The notes under the pieces: model-generated
Database searches by the model: none
Told to the model about the DNA's origin: nothing
Seen by the model: the letters and a program-made list of their open reading frames with translations, nothing else
In this document: positions 14,890 to 23,658 of the stretch, in pieces
Layout: each line of letters starts with the position of its first letter
Position numbering within the stretch: position 1 is the stretch's first letter
Source: Chryseobacterium vaccae
Lineage (GTDB): Bacteria > Bacteroidota > Bacteroidia > Flavobacteriales > Weeksellaceae
Length of the DNA: 64,000 nt
NCBI RefSeq assembly: GCF_009602705.1
Contig: NZ_VSWH01000001.1
Location: forward strand, 4,451,001 to 4,515,000
Reading direction: 5' to 3'
Translations under genes and position numbers: made by a program

Positions 14890-17292
14890 ATGAAAAATAA
14901 ATTTCCTCTAGCAGCATATTATATAGGATTATCAGTGTTATTAGCGAGCTGTCAGGTGAAGCTGCCGTCTAAAAGAACCCCTGAGCCGTCACAATACGGA
15001 CAGGTAGACAACTCACCGGTAGTGAATGGATACCCGAAAAAAGCGGTCCCATGGATCGTTATTTCAGACCGCTCAAGAAACACGGCCTATCTTGATAAAG
15101 ACGACGAAAAGTCTTATAAAGAAGTTAAATTCCTGGAACCATTAATGGTCCTGAAGCACAGAGACGGAATGGTAAAAGTAGCGGAATACGTTCCGGATGC
15201 TTTAATGAAAAAAGTATCGTCAAAATCCATCAAAACTTATGGATGGATTGCCGAATCTGACCTTCTTTTATGGAACAGCTCCTTAAAAAGTGAAAAGACC
15301 GGCTACCCTGTAAGAGTAGCAGTGGTTCCGAATAACAGTGATGTGATCAGAAGTGCCGAAAGGTATTACAAGAATGACTCCATTATGGTATTCAATTCAC
15401 CAAGCCTTATAGAAAACGCCAAAGCCAAAATTCCGAACGGACAAATGGTGTACGTGTACAAGCAGGCGGAAAACAACAGAAGGTTCCTGGTAGGTAAAAA
15501 ACCATCTATCGATATAGACAGTATCAGTACCAATCTTTATGGCTGGGTAGATGCCAATGTGATCTCTACATGGGGTGAACGTTCCGCTATGAAACTGAAA
15601 AATGATGCCGGATATAACGATACTACCTTAGGAGTTCATGAAGGATATCCCGGAGGGGCCAATACCGAAAACAGAACCGCTATTCTTCTGACGGATGCGA
15701 GCAAGAGAACTCCTCTTGAAAATATTTATCCTGTAAGTCTGGCACTGAATGAGGCTCCAACTCCTGATTCTAAAACAAAATATTTTACCAATATCCTGGA
15801 TTACAGTAAGAATTATGTATTTAATGTTTTAGGAGATAAAATTTATTTTGACCGGTATAAAGAAATAACGGAGAGAGATAAAAACATCAATATTGTTTTT
15901 GCATTGGATATAAGTGCTCCTAATGCACCGTATGCGCCCATTGTAAAATCTTTACTTCAGGATCTGCAGCTTAAATTTGAAACCCCTTCTTATTTTAGTA
16001 CAGTAAAGTATGGTGTTGTTTTGTATAAAAACAATCCATGTGGGAATAATGTGGCAGTTTCCAGTTTAAATACAGATTACAGCAAGATCACCAAATTCAT
16101 TGATGAAAAAACGAATGAAATGAACTGTGTAAGCAACAGTGGGTATCAGCCGGTAGGCGAAGCACTTTCTGCTGCCGGAAACCTGCTTTCCAATATGCCG
16201 GATGAAACGAATATCGTGATCACAGTGGGAACTTCTTCGTCTAATCAGAACGGAAATATGTATGGAGTGATCAGCTCACTTTCACAGGCCCAGGCAAGAT
16301 TAATCATGTTCCAGACCAGCGCAAGATCATCTGATAATTACAATGATTTTGTATTGATGTCTGAAAACGTGGTAACCAATACGGCCAAAAATATAGCTGA
16401 GCTTAAAAAGGAGAAGATCGTTAAACAAAATGACGTTCTTACTAAGAATAATTTTAGTCTGATAGAAGGAGATGCCGGATTTTTCTCATTAGATTATCCT
16501 AAGCAGAGTATGTCTCAGGGATTTGTGATCTTCCCTAAAAAAGGAGAAATTGCAACGCCGGGATATCTTAAAAAGTCTGTAGACAGCCTTATTGCACAGG
16601 TAACTTTAGATAATCAGACGATTGATAAATCACTTAACGAATATTTCCACTCTTCTGTAGGGGCAGGAAATACCGATGTAGACGTGAAATATAAATATCT
16701 GTATCCAGGACTTACGAATCCTGTTTCCGCAGGAATTGCTGCACAGCTGATCAACTACGGAAACCCATTCCTTGTGAAAGGGCATATTCCGAAAGACCTG
16801 AAAGATTTCAAACCGGGACATGAAAAAGGAATCCTGATTTCTGAAACAGAATTTGATCAGCTGAAAAACTTCTATACTGAAGTATATCAGAAAACAGAAG
16901 CTGCCAGAGAAGATTTCAGTAGAGCAGGCGCTATCAGGGAATATATAAAATTGCTGAAAAAATATAATCCTACAATAAAGTTCCTGGACAAAGGAGATCT
17001 TTATCAGAAATCTATGGCTTACGCTGTAGGTTTGAGTACCGGATTTGACCTTTCTGAAGAAGAGTTGATGGCTAAGTTTAACTTGAGAGGCTGGAAAAAA
17101 TCTAAAGATATTTCAGATCAGACGGTAAGAAACTACTTCCTGAACTATAAAAAGCTTGCAGACAGAATGCTTTCCTATAGAAAACATCCTGCTGTAAAGA
17201 TTGAACAGAACGGACAGACGTTCTACTGGCTTAATGAGCACTTTATGCCAACCATGCAGGAAACAGAAGCACCGGAATATACCAAACATTAA
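14890..17292 (+). CDS. tssR: T6SS-iii lipoprotein TssR, VWA-like
   Basis: An 800-residue lipoprotein with lipobox LLASC (Cys 21). Residues ~50-240 contain two repeated SH3-like segments (YGWIAESDLLLW and YGWVDANVISTW). Residues ~335-520 resemble a von Willebrand A domain: NINIVFALDISAPNAPYAPIVKSLLQDL, with a partial metal site DIS, then VGEALSAAGNLLSNMPDETNIVITVG. The C-terminal ~250 residues are helical. TssR is one of the proteins found only in Bacteroidota T6SS and is thought to be an outer-membrane or periplasmic part of the envelope complex. A strong hairpin terminator follows, closing the structural operon. Confidence 0.8.
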   Translation: MKNKFPLAAYYIGLSVLLASCQVKLPSKRTPEPSQYGQVDNSPVVNGYPKKAVPWIVISDRSRNTAYLDKDDEKSYKEVKFLEPLMVLKHRDGMVKVAEYVPDALMKKVSSKSIKTYGWIAESDLLLWNSSLKSEKTGYPVRVAVVPNNSDVIRSAERYYKNDSIMVFNSPSLIENAKAKIPNGQMVYVYKQAENNRRFLVGKKPSIDIDSISTNLYGWVDANVISTWGERSAMKLKNDAGYNDTTLGVHEGYPGGANTENRTAILLTDASKRTPLENIYPVSLALNEAPTPDSKTKYFTNILDYSKNYVFNVLGDKIYFDRYKEITERDKNINIVFALDISAPNAPYAPIVKSLLQDLQLKFETPSYFSTVKYGVVLYKNNPCGNNVAVSSLNTDYSKITKFIDEKTNEMNCVSNSGYQPVGEALSAAGNLLSNMPDETNIVITVGTSSSNQNGNMYGVISSLSQAQARLIMFQTSARSSDNYNDFVLMSENVVTNTAKNIAELKKEKIVKQNDVLTKNNFSLIEGDAGFFSLDYPKQSMSQGFVIFPKKGEIATPGYLKKSVDSLIAQVTLDNQTIDKSLNEYFHSSVGAGNTDVDVKYKYLYPGLTNPVSAGIAAQLINYGNPFLVKGHIPKDLKDFKPGHEKGILISETEFDQLKNFYTEVYQKTEAAREDFSRAGAIREYIKLLKKYNPTIKFLDKGDLYQKSMAYAVGLSTGFDLSEEELMAKFNLRGWKKSKDISDQTVRNYFLNYKKLADRMLSYRKHPAVKIEQNGQTFYWLNEHFMPTMQETEAPEYTKH

Positions 17293-17311
17293 TTGGCAGT
17301 ATAATAATATC

Positions 17312-17344
17312 AAAAGCAGAAGTTCAGTACTTCTGCTTTTTTTG
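17312..17344 (+). terminator. terminator after tssR
   Basis: Perfect stem AAAAGCAGAAGT/ACTTCTGCTTTT with a 5-base loop followed by a T-run, starting 20 bp after the tssR stop. Confidence 0.88.
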
Positions 17345-17529
17345 TGCAGAAAATGATGAATTGATGATTTCCGGTATGAATTATTTCTGTGATCATTCAG
17401 CGCTCAGAAAATGCAGGAAATTCAGTCTTATTTCTCATTTAAGTGTAAAATATCATTGATTATCAATGTTTAATAAGTATTATGAAATCTTTTATTTATG
17501 GGGTTTCGAGTGTTGTTCTTAAATCTAAT

Positions 17530-17623
17530 GTCGTAGAATTACTACAAAAAGTCGTAGAACTACTACAATTTTTCAGATTTATAGTAAAAAGCTTTTTTTA
17601 AACAAATGGACGTTCTATATTTG
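17530..17623 (+). promoter_or_regulatory. tssD1 promoter cassette: two phased operator repeats and -7 box
   Basis: Two copies of TCGTAGAAYTACTAC start at 17531 and 17552, exactly 21 bp apart. A -7 box TATATTTG at 17616-17623 lies 61 bp before the ATG. No clear -33 TTG is present, which fits an activator-dependent promoter. The same cassette, with identical spacing, lies before the other three tssD genes. An accessory AGTGTAAAA lies at 17442-17450. Confidence 0.75.
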
Positions 17624-17676
17624 CTCACCAATCAATCACTAAATCACAAAATATTAACGATTAAAGTTTACCAATC

Positions 17677-18081
17677 ATGGCAGCAAATTCAAGAGGAATC
17701 TTAAAATTCAACGGAGGAGAAGGTCAGAAATTATTAAAGCTGAACTACAGCGTATCTAGATCTACAGACGTTTCAGGACGTGTAGCATCAGATCCTTCCA
17801 ATGCCCTTATTAAAATTACAGTAGAAGCTACTGAAAAATCAGACATCCTTGAAAGCTTACTAAACGGAAAGTATAAACCTACAACAGGAGAGGTTACTTT
17901 CAACAAATCTCACGAAGAAGGAACATTGATCACCCTGAGCTGGAACAACGGATACGTGATTCAGCACCAGGTGGAGTTTGACGCAATAGACGAAAACAGT
18001 ATGTTGATCAGTTTTGTAGTGAGTGCAGAAAACATTGACTTCGGAAATTCCAAGTACGAAGGAGTATGGCCGGGTGCTTAA
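17677..18081 (+). CDS. tssD: T6SS tube protein TssD (Hcp), copy 1
   Basis: A 134-residue protein of the Bacteroidota Hcp family (TssD), which stacks as hexameric rings to form the secreted inner tube and chaperones small effectors. Typical features are MAANSRGILKFNGGE, LLKLNYSVSRSTDVSGRVASDPSNALIKITVEATE and the C-terminal strand SMLISFVVSAENI. No signal peptide, as expected. The protein is identical to the copy at 22969 and differs at a few positions from those at 31168 and 39038. It leads module 1, with its own terminator, so it is likely expressed strongly. Confidence 0.93.
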   Translation: MAANSRGILKFNGGEGQKLLKLNYSVSRSTDVSGRVASDPSNALIKITVEATEKSDILESLLNGKYKPTTGEVTFNKSHEEGTLITLSWNNGYVIQHQVEFDAIDENSMLISFVVSAENIDFGNSKYEGVWPGA

Positions 18082-18110
18082 TCTTACACTATTACACATC
18101 AACATTCATA

Positions 18111-18147
18111 AAAAAAGGCTGTCCCAAGAAAGACGGTCTTTTTTGCC
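18111..18147 (+). terminator. terminator after tssD1
   Basis: AAAAAAGGCTGTC pairs (two G-U) with GACGGTCTTTTTT around an 8-base loop, then T-rich DNA. Confidence 0.75.
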
Positions 18148-18260
18148 TGTGATGGTCTGTTCTATGTTGGTTACATAAACAATAGACAAATAACCTGCCG
18201 GAAATGTATAGACCGGATGATTTTTTTTATTATCTTTAATGTATTCAAACACAGTAAAAT

Positions 18261-20198
18261 ATGAAAACCCAAACACAAAATATGCCGAAAAACTCTTCAT
18301 TTCGTCCGTCTCAGAATGCCGACGGAATTTCTGAAAATCAACATTCCGGAATTAACCGCCTGGTGAAGTTGTCTTTAGTGATAGAAGGGAAAATTATTAA
18401 ATTTTACAAACACTTTAAGCTGAAACAGAGTACCAGCCGCCACCATGAATTTAGTTTAACCTTAGCTCATGATGCTTTGGGAGACCGTCAGACCCATACT
18501 CTCGAAGAAGCCAATAAATTCCTGGGAAAACGCCTCACAGCTGTTATTTCGTATAAAGATATTGAGAATAGCCCCGAAAGAAATTTTGTAGGAATCATTA
18601 CCAAGGTAGGTTTCAGTCAGGAAAAGATGAGTCTTGGGAATATTGTCCTTTCAGGATACAGTCCAACCATTCTTCTTGATGGTGCTCCGCATGTGCAGAG
18701 TTTCGGAGGCGGCCAGCCTGTGAATATGGGAATTATTGCCGAAGAAGTTATTAAACAGGGTATTGATAAAAGCCGGTTTGATATCAGAATTGATACCAAT
18801 GATTATTCCCAGATCATATACAGCAGCCAATACGATGAAACCCATTATAACTATCTTGCAAGAATGGCGGAAGCCTACGGTGAGCAATTTTATTATGACG
18901 GCGAAGTTCTGCATTTCGGTAAACTTCCGCCTCAGAATAAACCTATTAAACTGACATACGGAAGTAACGCGGATGATATTAAAGTAGAGCTAAAAGCAGT
19001 TCATACGAAACCTGAATTCTACGGATATAACAGCAGCCGTAACGAGAAACTTACTTCCGGAACAACACCTATCCAGCATGTAAGTGATCTGGCCAAAACA
19101 GCTTATGAACACAACGACAAAATTTATAAAACACCTGCTCTTCAGGTAGCTCCTATAAAAGCAACGACTCATCTTGATGTTGAATATTCACAAAAAAGCA
19201 CTTCAGGAAGCGAGGCCGTAAATGTATTTTCAGTATCAGGAAATACTACAGTTCCGTTTTTACATCCGGGGTGTGTAGTTGATCTTCAGATGAGAAAGCC
19301 TGATACCAACGAATCATCCTATTTCACCAGAATTATGGTGACAGAAACTACACATGAAATTGATACCATTGGCCATTATACAGGAAGTTTTGATGCAATT
19401 GCTTCAGATACAGGATTTTTACCAAAACCGGAATTCACATCCCCAAAAGCCGAACCACAAATTGCAACCGTGATTTCCAATGCCGATCCCGAAGGACAGG
19501 GAAGAGTACAGGTAAGATTTGACTGGCAAAATAATGATACAACTCATTTTATCAGAATGATGAGCCCTGATGCAGGAGGAACAGACCGGATTACTCAAAA
19601 CAGGGGCTATGTTGCCATTCCTGAAGTAGGAGACCAGGTAATGGTGAACTTTGTACACAGTCATCCGGACCGGCCATTCGTTATGGGAGGAATGTTCCAT
19701 GGCGGAGTAGGACTTGGAGGAGGATTAGATAACCGTGTGAAATCTATTCAGACCAGAAGTGGCCACAAAGTAGTATTTACAGAAGATGAAAGCATCATCA
19801 TTACTGATAAATCCGGAAACGAAATCCATTTAGATACAACAGGAAGCAATATTACCATTACTGCCCCTGAAACCATGACATTGAACTGCAGAAATATGAA
19901 TATTAATGTTGGTGAGAATATGACAACAAATGTAGGCGTCAATAAAATGGATACCATCATGGTCAACCATTCTGAAAGTGTAGGCTCTATGAAATATCTT
20001 TCTACCGGAGCCGATTTTATCACGAATGTAACCGGGAAAATGACAGAATTTATTCAGGGAAATAAAGAGTCTCACACAGAAAAAGACAGATTAAGAGTAG
20101 CCAACGGACAGATTACCACCCAAAGCCAGGGAACATTTGAGCAGCATGCTCAGAAAGAAATACAGAATAATTCCGGAGAGAAATCTAAAAATCATTAA
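18261..20198 (+). CDS. tssI: T6SS spike protein VgrG (TssI), copy 1
   Basis: A 645-residue spike protein. Residues ~30-390 match the gp27-like part (INRLVKLSLVIEGKIIKFYKHFKLKQSTSRHHEFSLTL; ETHYNYLARMAEAYGEQFYYDGEVLHFG). Residues ~395-490 are the gp5 OB-fold (ATVISNADPEGQGRVQVRFDW; PEVGDQVMVNFVHSHPDRPFVMGGMFHGG). The remainder is the trimeric beta-helix with repeating GSNITIT, NCRNMNINVGENMTTNVG and similar rungs. It ends in a polar tail and the effector gene begins 10 bp later, so that effector is probably its cargo. No effector domain is fused to it. Confidence 0.93.
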   Translation: MKTQTQNMPKNSSFRPSQNADGISENQHSGINRLVKLSLVIEGKIIKFYKHFKLKQSTSRHHEFSLTLAHDALGDRQTHTLEEANKFLGKRLTAVISYKDIENSPERNFVGIITKVGFSQEKMSLGNIVLSGYSPTILLDGAPHVQSFGGGQPVNMGIIAEEVIKQGIDKSRFDIRIDTNDYSQIIYSSQYDETHYNYLARMAEAYGEQFYYDGEVLHFGKLPPQNKPIKLTYGSNADDIKVELKAVHTKPEFYGYNSSRNEKLTSGTTPIQHVSDLAKTAYEHNDKIYKTPALQVAPIKATTHLDVEYSQKSTSGSEAVNVFSVSGNTTVPFLHPGCVVDLQMRKPDTNESSYFTRIMVTETTHEIDTIGHYTGSFDAIASDTGFLPKPEFTSPKAEPQIATVISNADPEGQGRVQVRFDWQNNDTTHFIRMMSPDAGGTDRITQNRGYVAIPEVGDQVMVNFVHSHPDRPFVMGGMFHGGVGLGGGLDNRVKSIQTRSGHKVVFTEDESIIITDKSGNEIHLDTTGSNITITAPETMTLNCRNMNINVGENMTTNVGVNKMDTIMVNHSESVGSMKYLSTGADFITNVTGKMTEFIQGNKESHTEKDRLRVANGQITTQSQGTFEQHAQKEIQNNSGEKSKNH

Positions 20199-20207
20199 TC
20201 TCCGGAA

Positions 20208-21263
20208 ATGGGCAAAGAATCTTACATAGGTGGTGATTATATAGAAACAACCGGTGGCGATGCTAAGACTTTTGCAGGAAAAAGTATTGTTAACTCTTCT
20301 GTACAGCAGTTTGCTCAAACAGGAGAAACAGCAGGAGTAAGCTATAAGGCAAATGCTGCACCACCTTCATTAGGAAGTTTGGATCTTATTAAAATTAAGA
20401 TCAATACAACTTTTGATGTATGTCATGATGAAGTTTCCAGTTTCAGTGAGTTTAAAAATTTCTGGATACTGGAAGATAAAGGAAAGTATTACCATTGGCT
20501 TAGCCTCAGAGGAAATTCTGATGATAAAAATAAGCCGGATCCTTTACCTATCACTCTGGCAAGTACAGACAATTTTGTGTTTACAGCCACTTTTAAAACA
20601 AAGGGGCCAATAACGTGTAAAATCCGGGTACAGGATTCAAATAAAAAATATGTTTTTAAAGAACAGCAGCATCCTAAAAAGAACAAGGACGAAGAGCACG
20701 AACTAACATTCACCTGTGATACGAAGCCTTATAAAGACACTGTTCAGTATCTCGAGAACTTTACGCTCCATTTTGAATATTCTGAAGACGGAACCAATTG
20801 GGTACCCATGAAAAGTGTTAAGTTCTGTTTGTATCTTACATGGAAAACACCATTGTACAACAATTTTGAAAACCTTCCGTCTGTAAGTGATACAATGCAG
20901 ATAAAATGCCAGCCCAACAAAAATCAAAAGAATATTTTTGAAACACTATTGTGGCTAGGCTGTAAAGGAGGATCTGGAAAAGGGAATACCGGTAAAACAA
21001 AAGAGGAAAATGAAGAAATAGTTTTAGATTCTATCTTTAAACAATTTGAAACCTTAAAAATAATAAGAAGAAGAGAAGGGCAGAATAGACCAGATGGAAC
21101 TTCGTATTTAACGAAAAACTGGAGCGCAGAAGGATTAGGATATTGGAGGGGAATAAGCGCAGTTGATGCCAATCCATTAACAGATGCCAGGGACCCAAGG
21201 GCATATATGTTTTATGATGCGGCTACAGGTGCCTATATAGAAAGAACAGTAGGGTTATTTTAA
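20208..21263 (+). CDS. N-terminal part of a frameshifted T6SS effector with shared N-terminal tag (transglutaminase-like)
   Basis: A 351-residue reading frame starting 10 bp after vgrG1. Residues ~1-48 (KESYIGGDYIETTGGDAKTF ... GVSYKANA) are shared with the amidase effector at 23659. Residues ~55-230 look beta-rich, without a known motif. The frame reaches ISAVDANPLTDARDPRAYMFYDAATGAYIERTVGLF and stops at 21261-21263. Stepping back one base at 21260 continues as LKYGEFRCGEWTAFLLY, the Cys motif of transglutaminase-like enzymes. The catalytic end is therefore separated by one base, at a TTTTAAAA run. Sequencing error, recent inactivation and recoding are all possible. Confidence 0.75.
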   Translation: MGKESYIGGDYIETTGGDAKTFAGKSIVNSSVQQFAQTGETAGVSYKANAAPPSLGSLDLIKIKINTTFDVCHDEVSSFSEFKNFWILEDKGKYYHWLSLRGNSDDKNKPDPLPITLASTDNFVFTATFKTKGPITCKIRVQDSNKKYVFKEQQHPKKNKDEEHELTFTCDTKPYKDTVQYLENFTLHFEYSEDGTNWVPMKSVKFCLYLTWKTPLYNNFENLPSVSDTMQIKCQPNKNQKNIFETLLWLGCKGGSGKGNTGKTKEENEEIVLDSIFKQFETLKIIRRREGQNRPDGTSYLTKNWSAEGLGYWRGISAVDANPLTDARDPRAYMFYDAATGAYIERTVGLF

Positions 21264-21805
21264 AATATGGGGAATTCAGATGTGGTGAATGGACAGCCTT
21301 TTTATTGTATATAGGATTTGCTCAAGGTATTGCTTTGGACCAGTTTGCAATCTTTTCAGGAAGAGGGCATAATGATAGTTTTATGGCACAGATAACCACT
21401 CATTTTGTTAATTTAATGTTTTTAGTAAAAGGCTGGAATATTAAAGATCCTCTAGCTCCGGAGTTGCCGCCTTCTACAGCATATAGAGCGCAGGGAAATG
21501 CAAATCCTCTCCATTATTTTTCAGATCATGTTTTTACTTTATTTGAAAGAAATGGGGTGAAGAAATATTATGATGCATCATATGGCCTCAGATTTAAATC
21601 CGGCCAGAAAACAGAAAAAAAACTGTTGGCAGAATATTCTACTTCAGCTTTGACTGGGGTATTGTATATGAGAGAGAAGACACCCGGAAAGAGTGAATAT
21701 AAAACCATTACAACCAATATGGAACAACATTTGGTCATTAGTCTGTATAAAGGACTTGGTGGTGGACCTTATTTAACTGATGATAAAATAACATATACTT
21801 TATGA
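21260..21805 (+). pseudogene. C-terminal catalytic part of the same effector, transglutaminase-like fold, displaced by frameshift
   Basis: Read from 21260 in the -1 frame this part encodes KYGEFRCGEWTAFLLY, then SGRGHNDSF, then HYFSDHVFTLFERNG and KKYYDASYG. Cys (codon 21281-21283), His (21527-21529) and Asp (21572-21574) match the order and motif context of the transglutaminase/PNGase-like triad (RCGEW, DHV, YDxxYG). The only usable start inside the frame is TTG at 21305, which would exclude the Cys, so it is not an independent enzyme. Such folds act as proteases, amidases or cross-linkers. The stop overlaps the next gene's start (ATGA), which supports an intact effector-immunity pair in the ancestor. 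Confidence 0.7.
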
Positions 21806-22614
21806 GACGTTTGATTTTTTTATTTTCATTTCTTATAATTAATACTCATTTTTTATTTTCCCAAATAAAAGAAAACAATATGGATACTATATTAATTACA
21901 GATAATATACAATTATATTCTCAAAAGAATTCTGCTGACTGGAATTTGATTTTAAATACGAATAATAATAAAAAAACTTTGATTAATAAGAAAAATCCAG
22001 CTCCTCAAACAAATCAGTTTCTTAAGTCTTCAAAGGATTATTTTTTAGATATTCCGAAATTAATAGACGGATTTTCATATAAAAATAATATTTACTTTTT
22101 TGTTTTTATAGAAAGAGCACTTTGGTTATATCAATCAGATTTGGAAGGAGGAAATTTAACAAAGAAAAAAATAATGGATATGATTCCCGGATCTGTAGAT
22201 AATTTCGGGGATGCTAAATTTTTTATAGAAAAATGTGATCATGATAATGACACTTATTTCTCCGTAACACATTCAAGGGTTGGCAGGCAGATCACAAAGT
22301 TTTTTGAATTGAAAAAAAATGACTTTACGGTAAAAGAATTTGATTTTTCAGAAAACAATACCGTTTTATCAAAAGAAGATCATGATATTTTTTATGACAA
22401 AAATCTGAAAGAAGACAAAGAAGAAATAAAAAAAGAGATAAAAAAAATAATATCGAAGATATCGAAAGATGATGCTAAATTCAATTATTTAGGAAATTTG
22501 AAAGGCATGAATGGAACTTATTTTTTATATTCCGATAAAACGGTTCATTTTCTTCTGTTTACAAATGATTATGAATGGATTTCACCCAAGTTTAAAGAAA
22601 AAGTTCTAAAGTGA
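21802..22614 (+). CDS. exported protein, candidate immunity to the transglutaminase-like effector
   Basis: A 270-residue protein with a Sec signal peptide (LIFLFSFLIINTHFLFSQ), so it is periplasmic. The mature part is Lys/Asn/Asp-rich and includes a charged helix (KEDKEEIKKEIKKIISKISKDD); I recognise no family. Its ATG overlaps the effector stop by 4 bp, the usual toxin-immunity arrangement. Export implies that the effector acts in the periplasm. Local AT content is higher than in vgrG1, as is common for exchangeable cargo genes. The immunity role is inferred from position. Confidence 0.6.
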   Translation: MRRLIFLFSFLIINTHFLFSQIKENNMDTILITDNIQLYSQKNSADWNLILNTNNNKKTLINKKNPAPQTNQFLKSSKDYFLDIPKLIDGFSYKNNIYFFVFIERALWLYQSDLEGGNLTKKKIMDMIPGSVDNFGDAKFFIEKCDHDNDTYFSVTHSRVGRQITKFFELKKNDFTVKEFDFSENNTVLSKEDHDIFYDKNLKEDKEEIKKEIKKIISKISKDDAKFNYLGNLKGMNGTYFLYSDKTVHFLLFTNDYEWISPKFKEKVLK

Positions 22615-22661
22615 AATTTTGAAAATTATAGAATAAAAAACCATCATCAAAATTTTACCAT

Positions 22662-22694
22662 AAAAAGCCCTGTCTGAAAAACAGGGCTTTTTTG
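22662..22694 (+). terminator. terminator closing T6SS module 1
   Basis: Perfect stem AAAAAGCCCTGT/ACAGGGCTTTTTT with a short CTGAAAA loop. Confidence 0.9.
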
Positions 22695-22821
22695 TGGATT
22701 TATCCTTCTGTATTCGGAAAATGAACCTTGATACTTCCCGTTTTAGTGTGAAAATAAATATAGAGTCAATAGAGGTAAATAATGACTAATAAAGGATATT
22801 TTTGATTGTTTTAAATCAAAA

Positions 22822-22915
22822 GTCGTAGAATTACGACATCAAATCGTAGAATTACTACAATTTTTCAGATTTACAGTGAAAAGCTTTTTTTAAAGAAATG
22901 GACGTTCTATATTTG
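22822..22915 (+). promoter_or_regulatory. tssD2 promoter cassette
   Basis: The palindromic distal site GTCGTAGAATTACGAC is at 22822-22837; the proximal TCGTAGAATTACTAC starts at 22844, 21 bp after the equivalent base. The -7 box TATATTTG is at 22908-22915, 61 bp before the ATG. Accessory AGTGTGAAAA is at 22745-22754. Confidence 0.75.
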
Positions 22916-22968
22916 CTCAACAATCAATCACCAAATCACAAAATATTAACGATTAAAATTTACCAATC

Positions 22969-23373
22969 ATGGCAGCAAATTCAAGAGGAATCTTAAAATT
23001 CAACGGAGGAGAAGGTCAGAAACTATTAAAGCTGAACTATAGCGTATCTAGATCTACAGACGTTTCAGGACGTGTAGCATCAGATCCTTCCAATGCCCTT
23101 ATTAAAATTACAGTAGAAGCTACTGAAAAATCAGACATCCTTGAAAGCTTACTCAACGGAAAATATAAGCCTACAACAGGAGAAGTTACTTTCAACAAAT
23201 CTCACGAAGAAGGAACATTGATCACCCTGAGCTGGAACAACGGATACGTGATTCAGCACCAGGTGGAGTTTGATGCAATAGACGAAAACAGTATGTTGAT
23301 CAGTTTTGTAGTGAGTGCAGAAAACATTGACTTCGGAAATTCCAAGTACGAAGGAGTATGGCCGGGTGCTTAA
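22969..23373 (+). CDS. tssD: T6SS tube protein TssD (Hcp), copy 2
   Basis: A 134-residue TssD whose protein sequence is identical to copy 1 despite scattered synonymous differences in the DNA, meaning either a recent duplication or ongoing gene conversion. It leads module 2, which has no vgrG: the amidase effector begins 286 bp downstream after a terminator. The amidase may travel with this Hcp or with VgrG1. Confidence 0.93.
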   Translation: MAANSRGILKFNGGEGQKLLKLNYSVSRSTDVSGRVASDPSNALIKITVEATEKSDILESLLNGKYKPTTGEVTFNKSHEEGTLITLSWNNGYVIQHQVEFDAIDENSMLISFVVSAENIDFGNSKYEGVWPGA

Positions 23374-23401
23374 TCTTACATTACTACACATCCACATTCA
23401 T

Positions 23402-23439
23402 AAAAAAAGACTGTCCCGAAAAAGGCGGTCTTTTTTGCC
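23402..23439 (+). terminator. terminator after tssD2
   Basis: AAAAAAGACTGTC pairs with GCGGTCTTTTTT (one G-U) around a CCGAAAAAG loop; the same element as after tssD1. Confidence 0.75.
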
Positions 23440-23658
23440 TGAAATAATCTTATTCTGTGCGTATTACAAAAGATACGCAAATCAGAAACCTTTATGAAAT
23501 AAACAGACCGGATGATTTTTTTATTAACTTTAAGGTAGATAATCACAGAAAATCATACATAGAATAAATATGATTCTGAAAAATAAAAAGAAACCCTCCA
23601 ATAGAGATCTGAAATAATAAGTTCAGTCAAATACACCAAATCTAAAAACCACTAAACA

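Larger units (their letters stand above)
17567..18147 (+). repeat. direct repeat copy A (tssD1 with leader and terminator)
   Basis: This stretch recurs almost unchanged 5,292 bp downstream at 22859-23439. It covers the promoter leader, the whole tssD gene and its terminator, and the encoded proteins are identical. Weaker similarity continues into AGACCGGATGATTTTTTT at about 18210. Confidence 0.85.
22859..23439 (+). repeat. direct repeat copy B (tssD2 with leader and terminator)
   Basis: Nearly identical to 17567-18147 in the same orientation. Recombination between the copies would delete module 1 (vgrG1, effector, immunity) and leave one tssD. The repeat ends close to where vgrG1 would begin, after which module 2 continues with an effector instead. 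Confidence 0.85.

Noticed and set aside
21305..21805. Independent 166-residue gene from TTG 21305
   Set aside because: The same frame is coding upstream of this TTG (KYGEFRCGEW), and starting there removes the catalytic Cys. It is better read as the displaced end of the effector.
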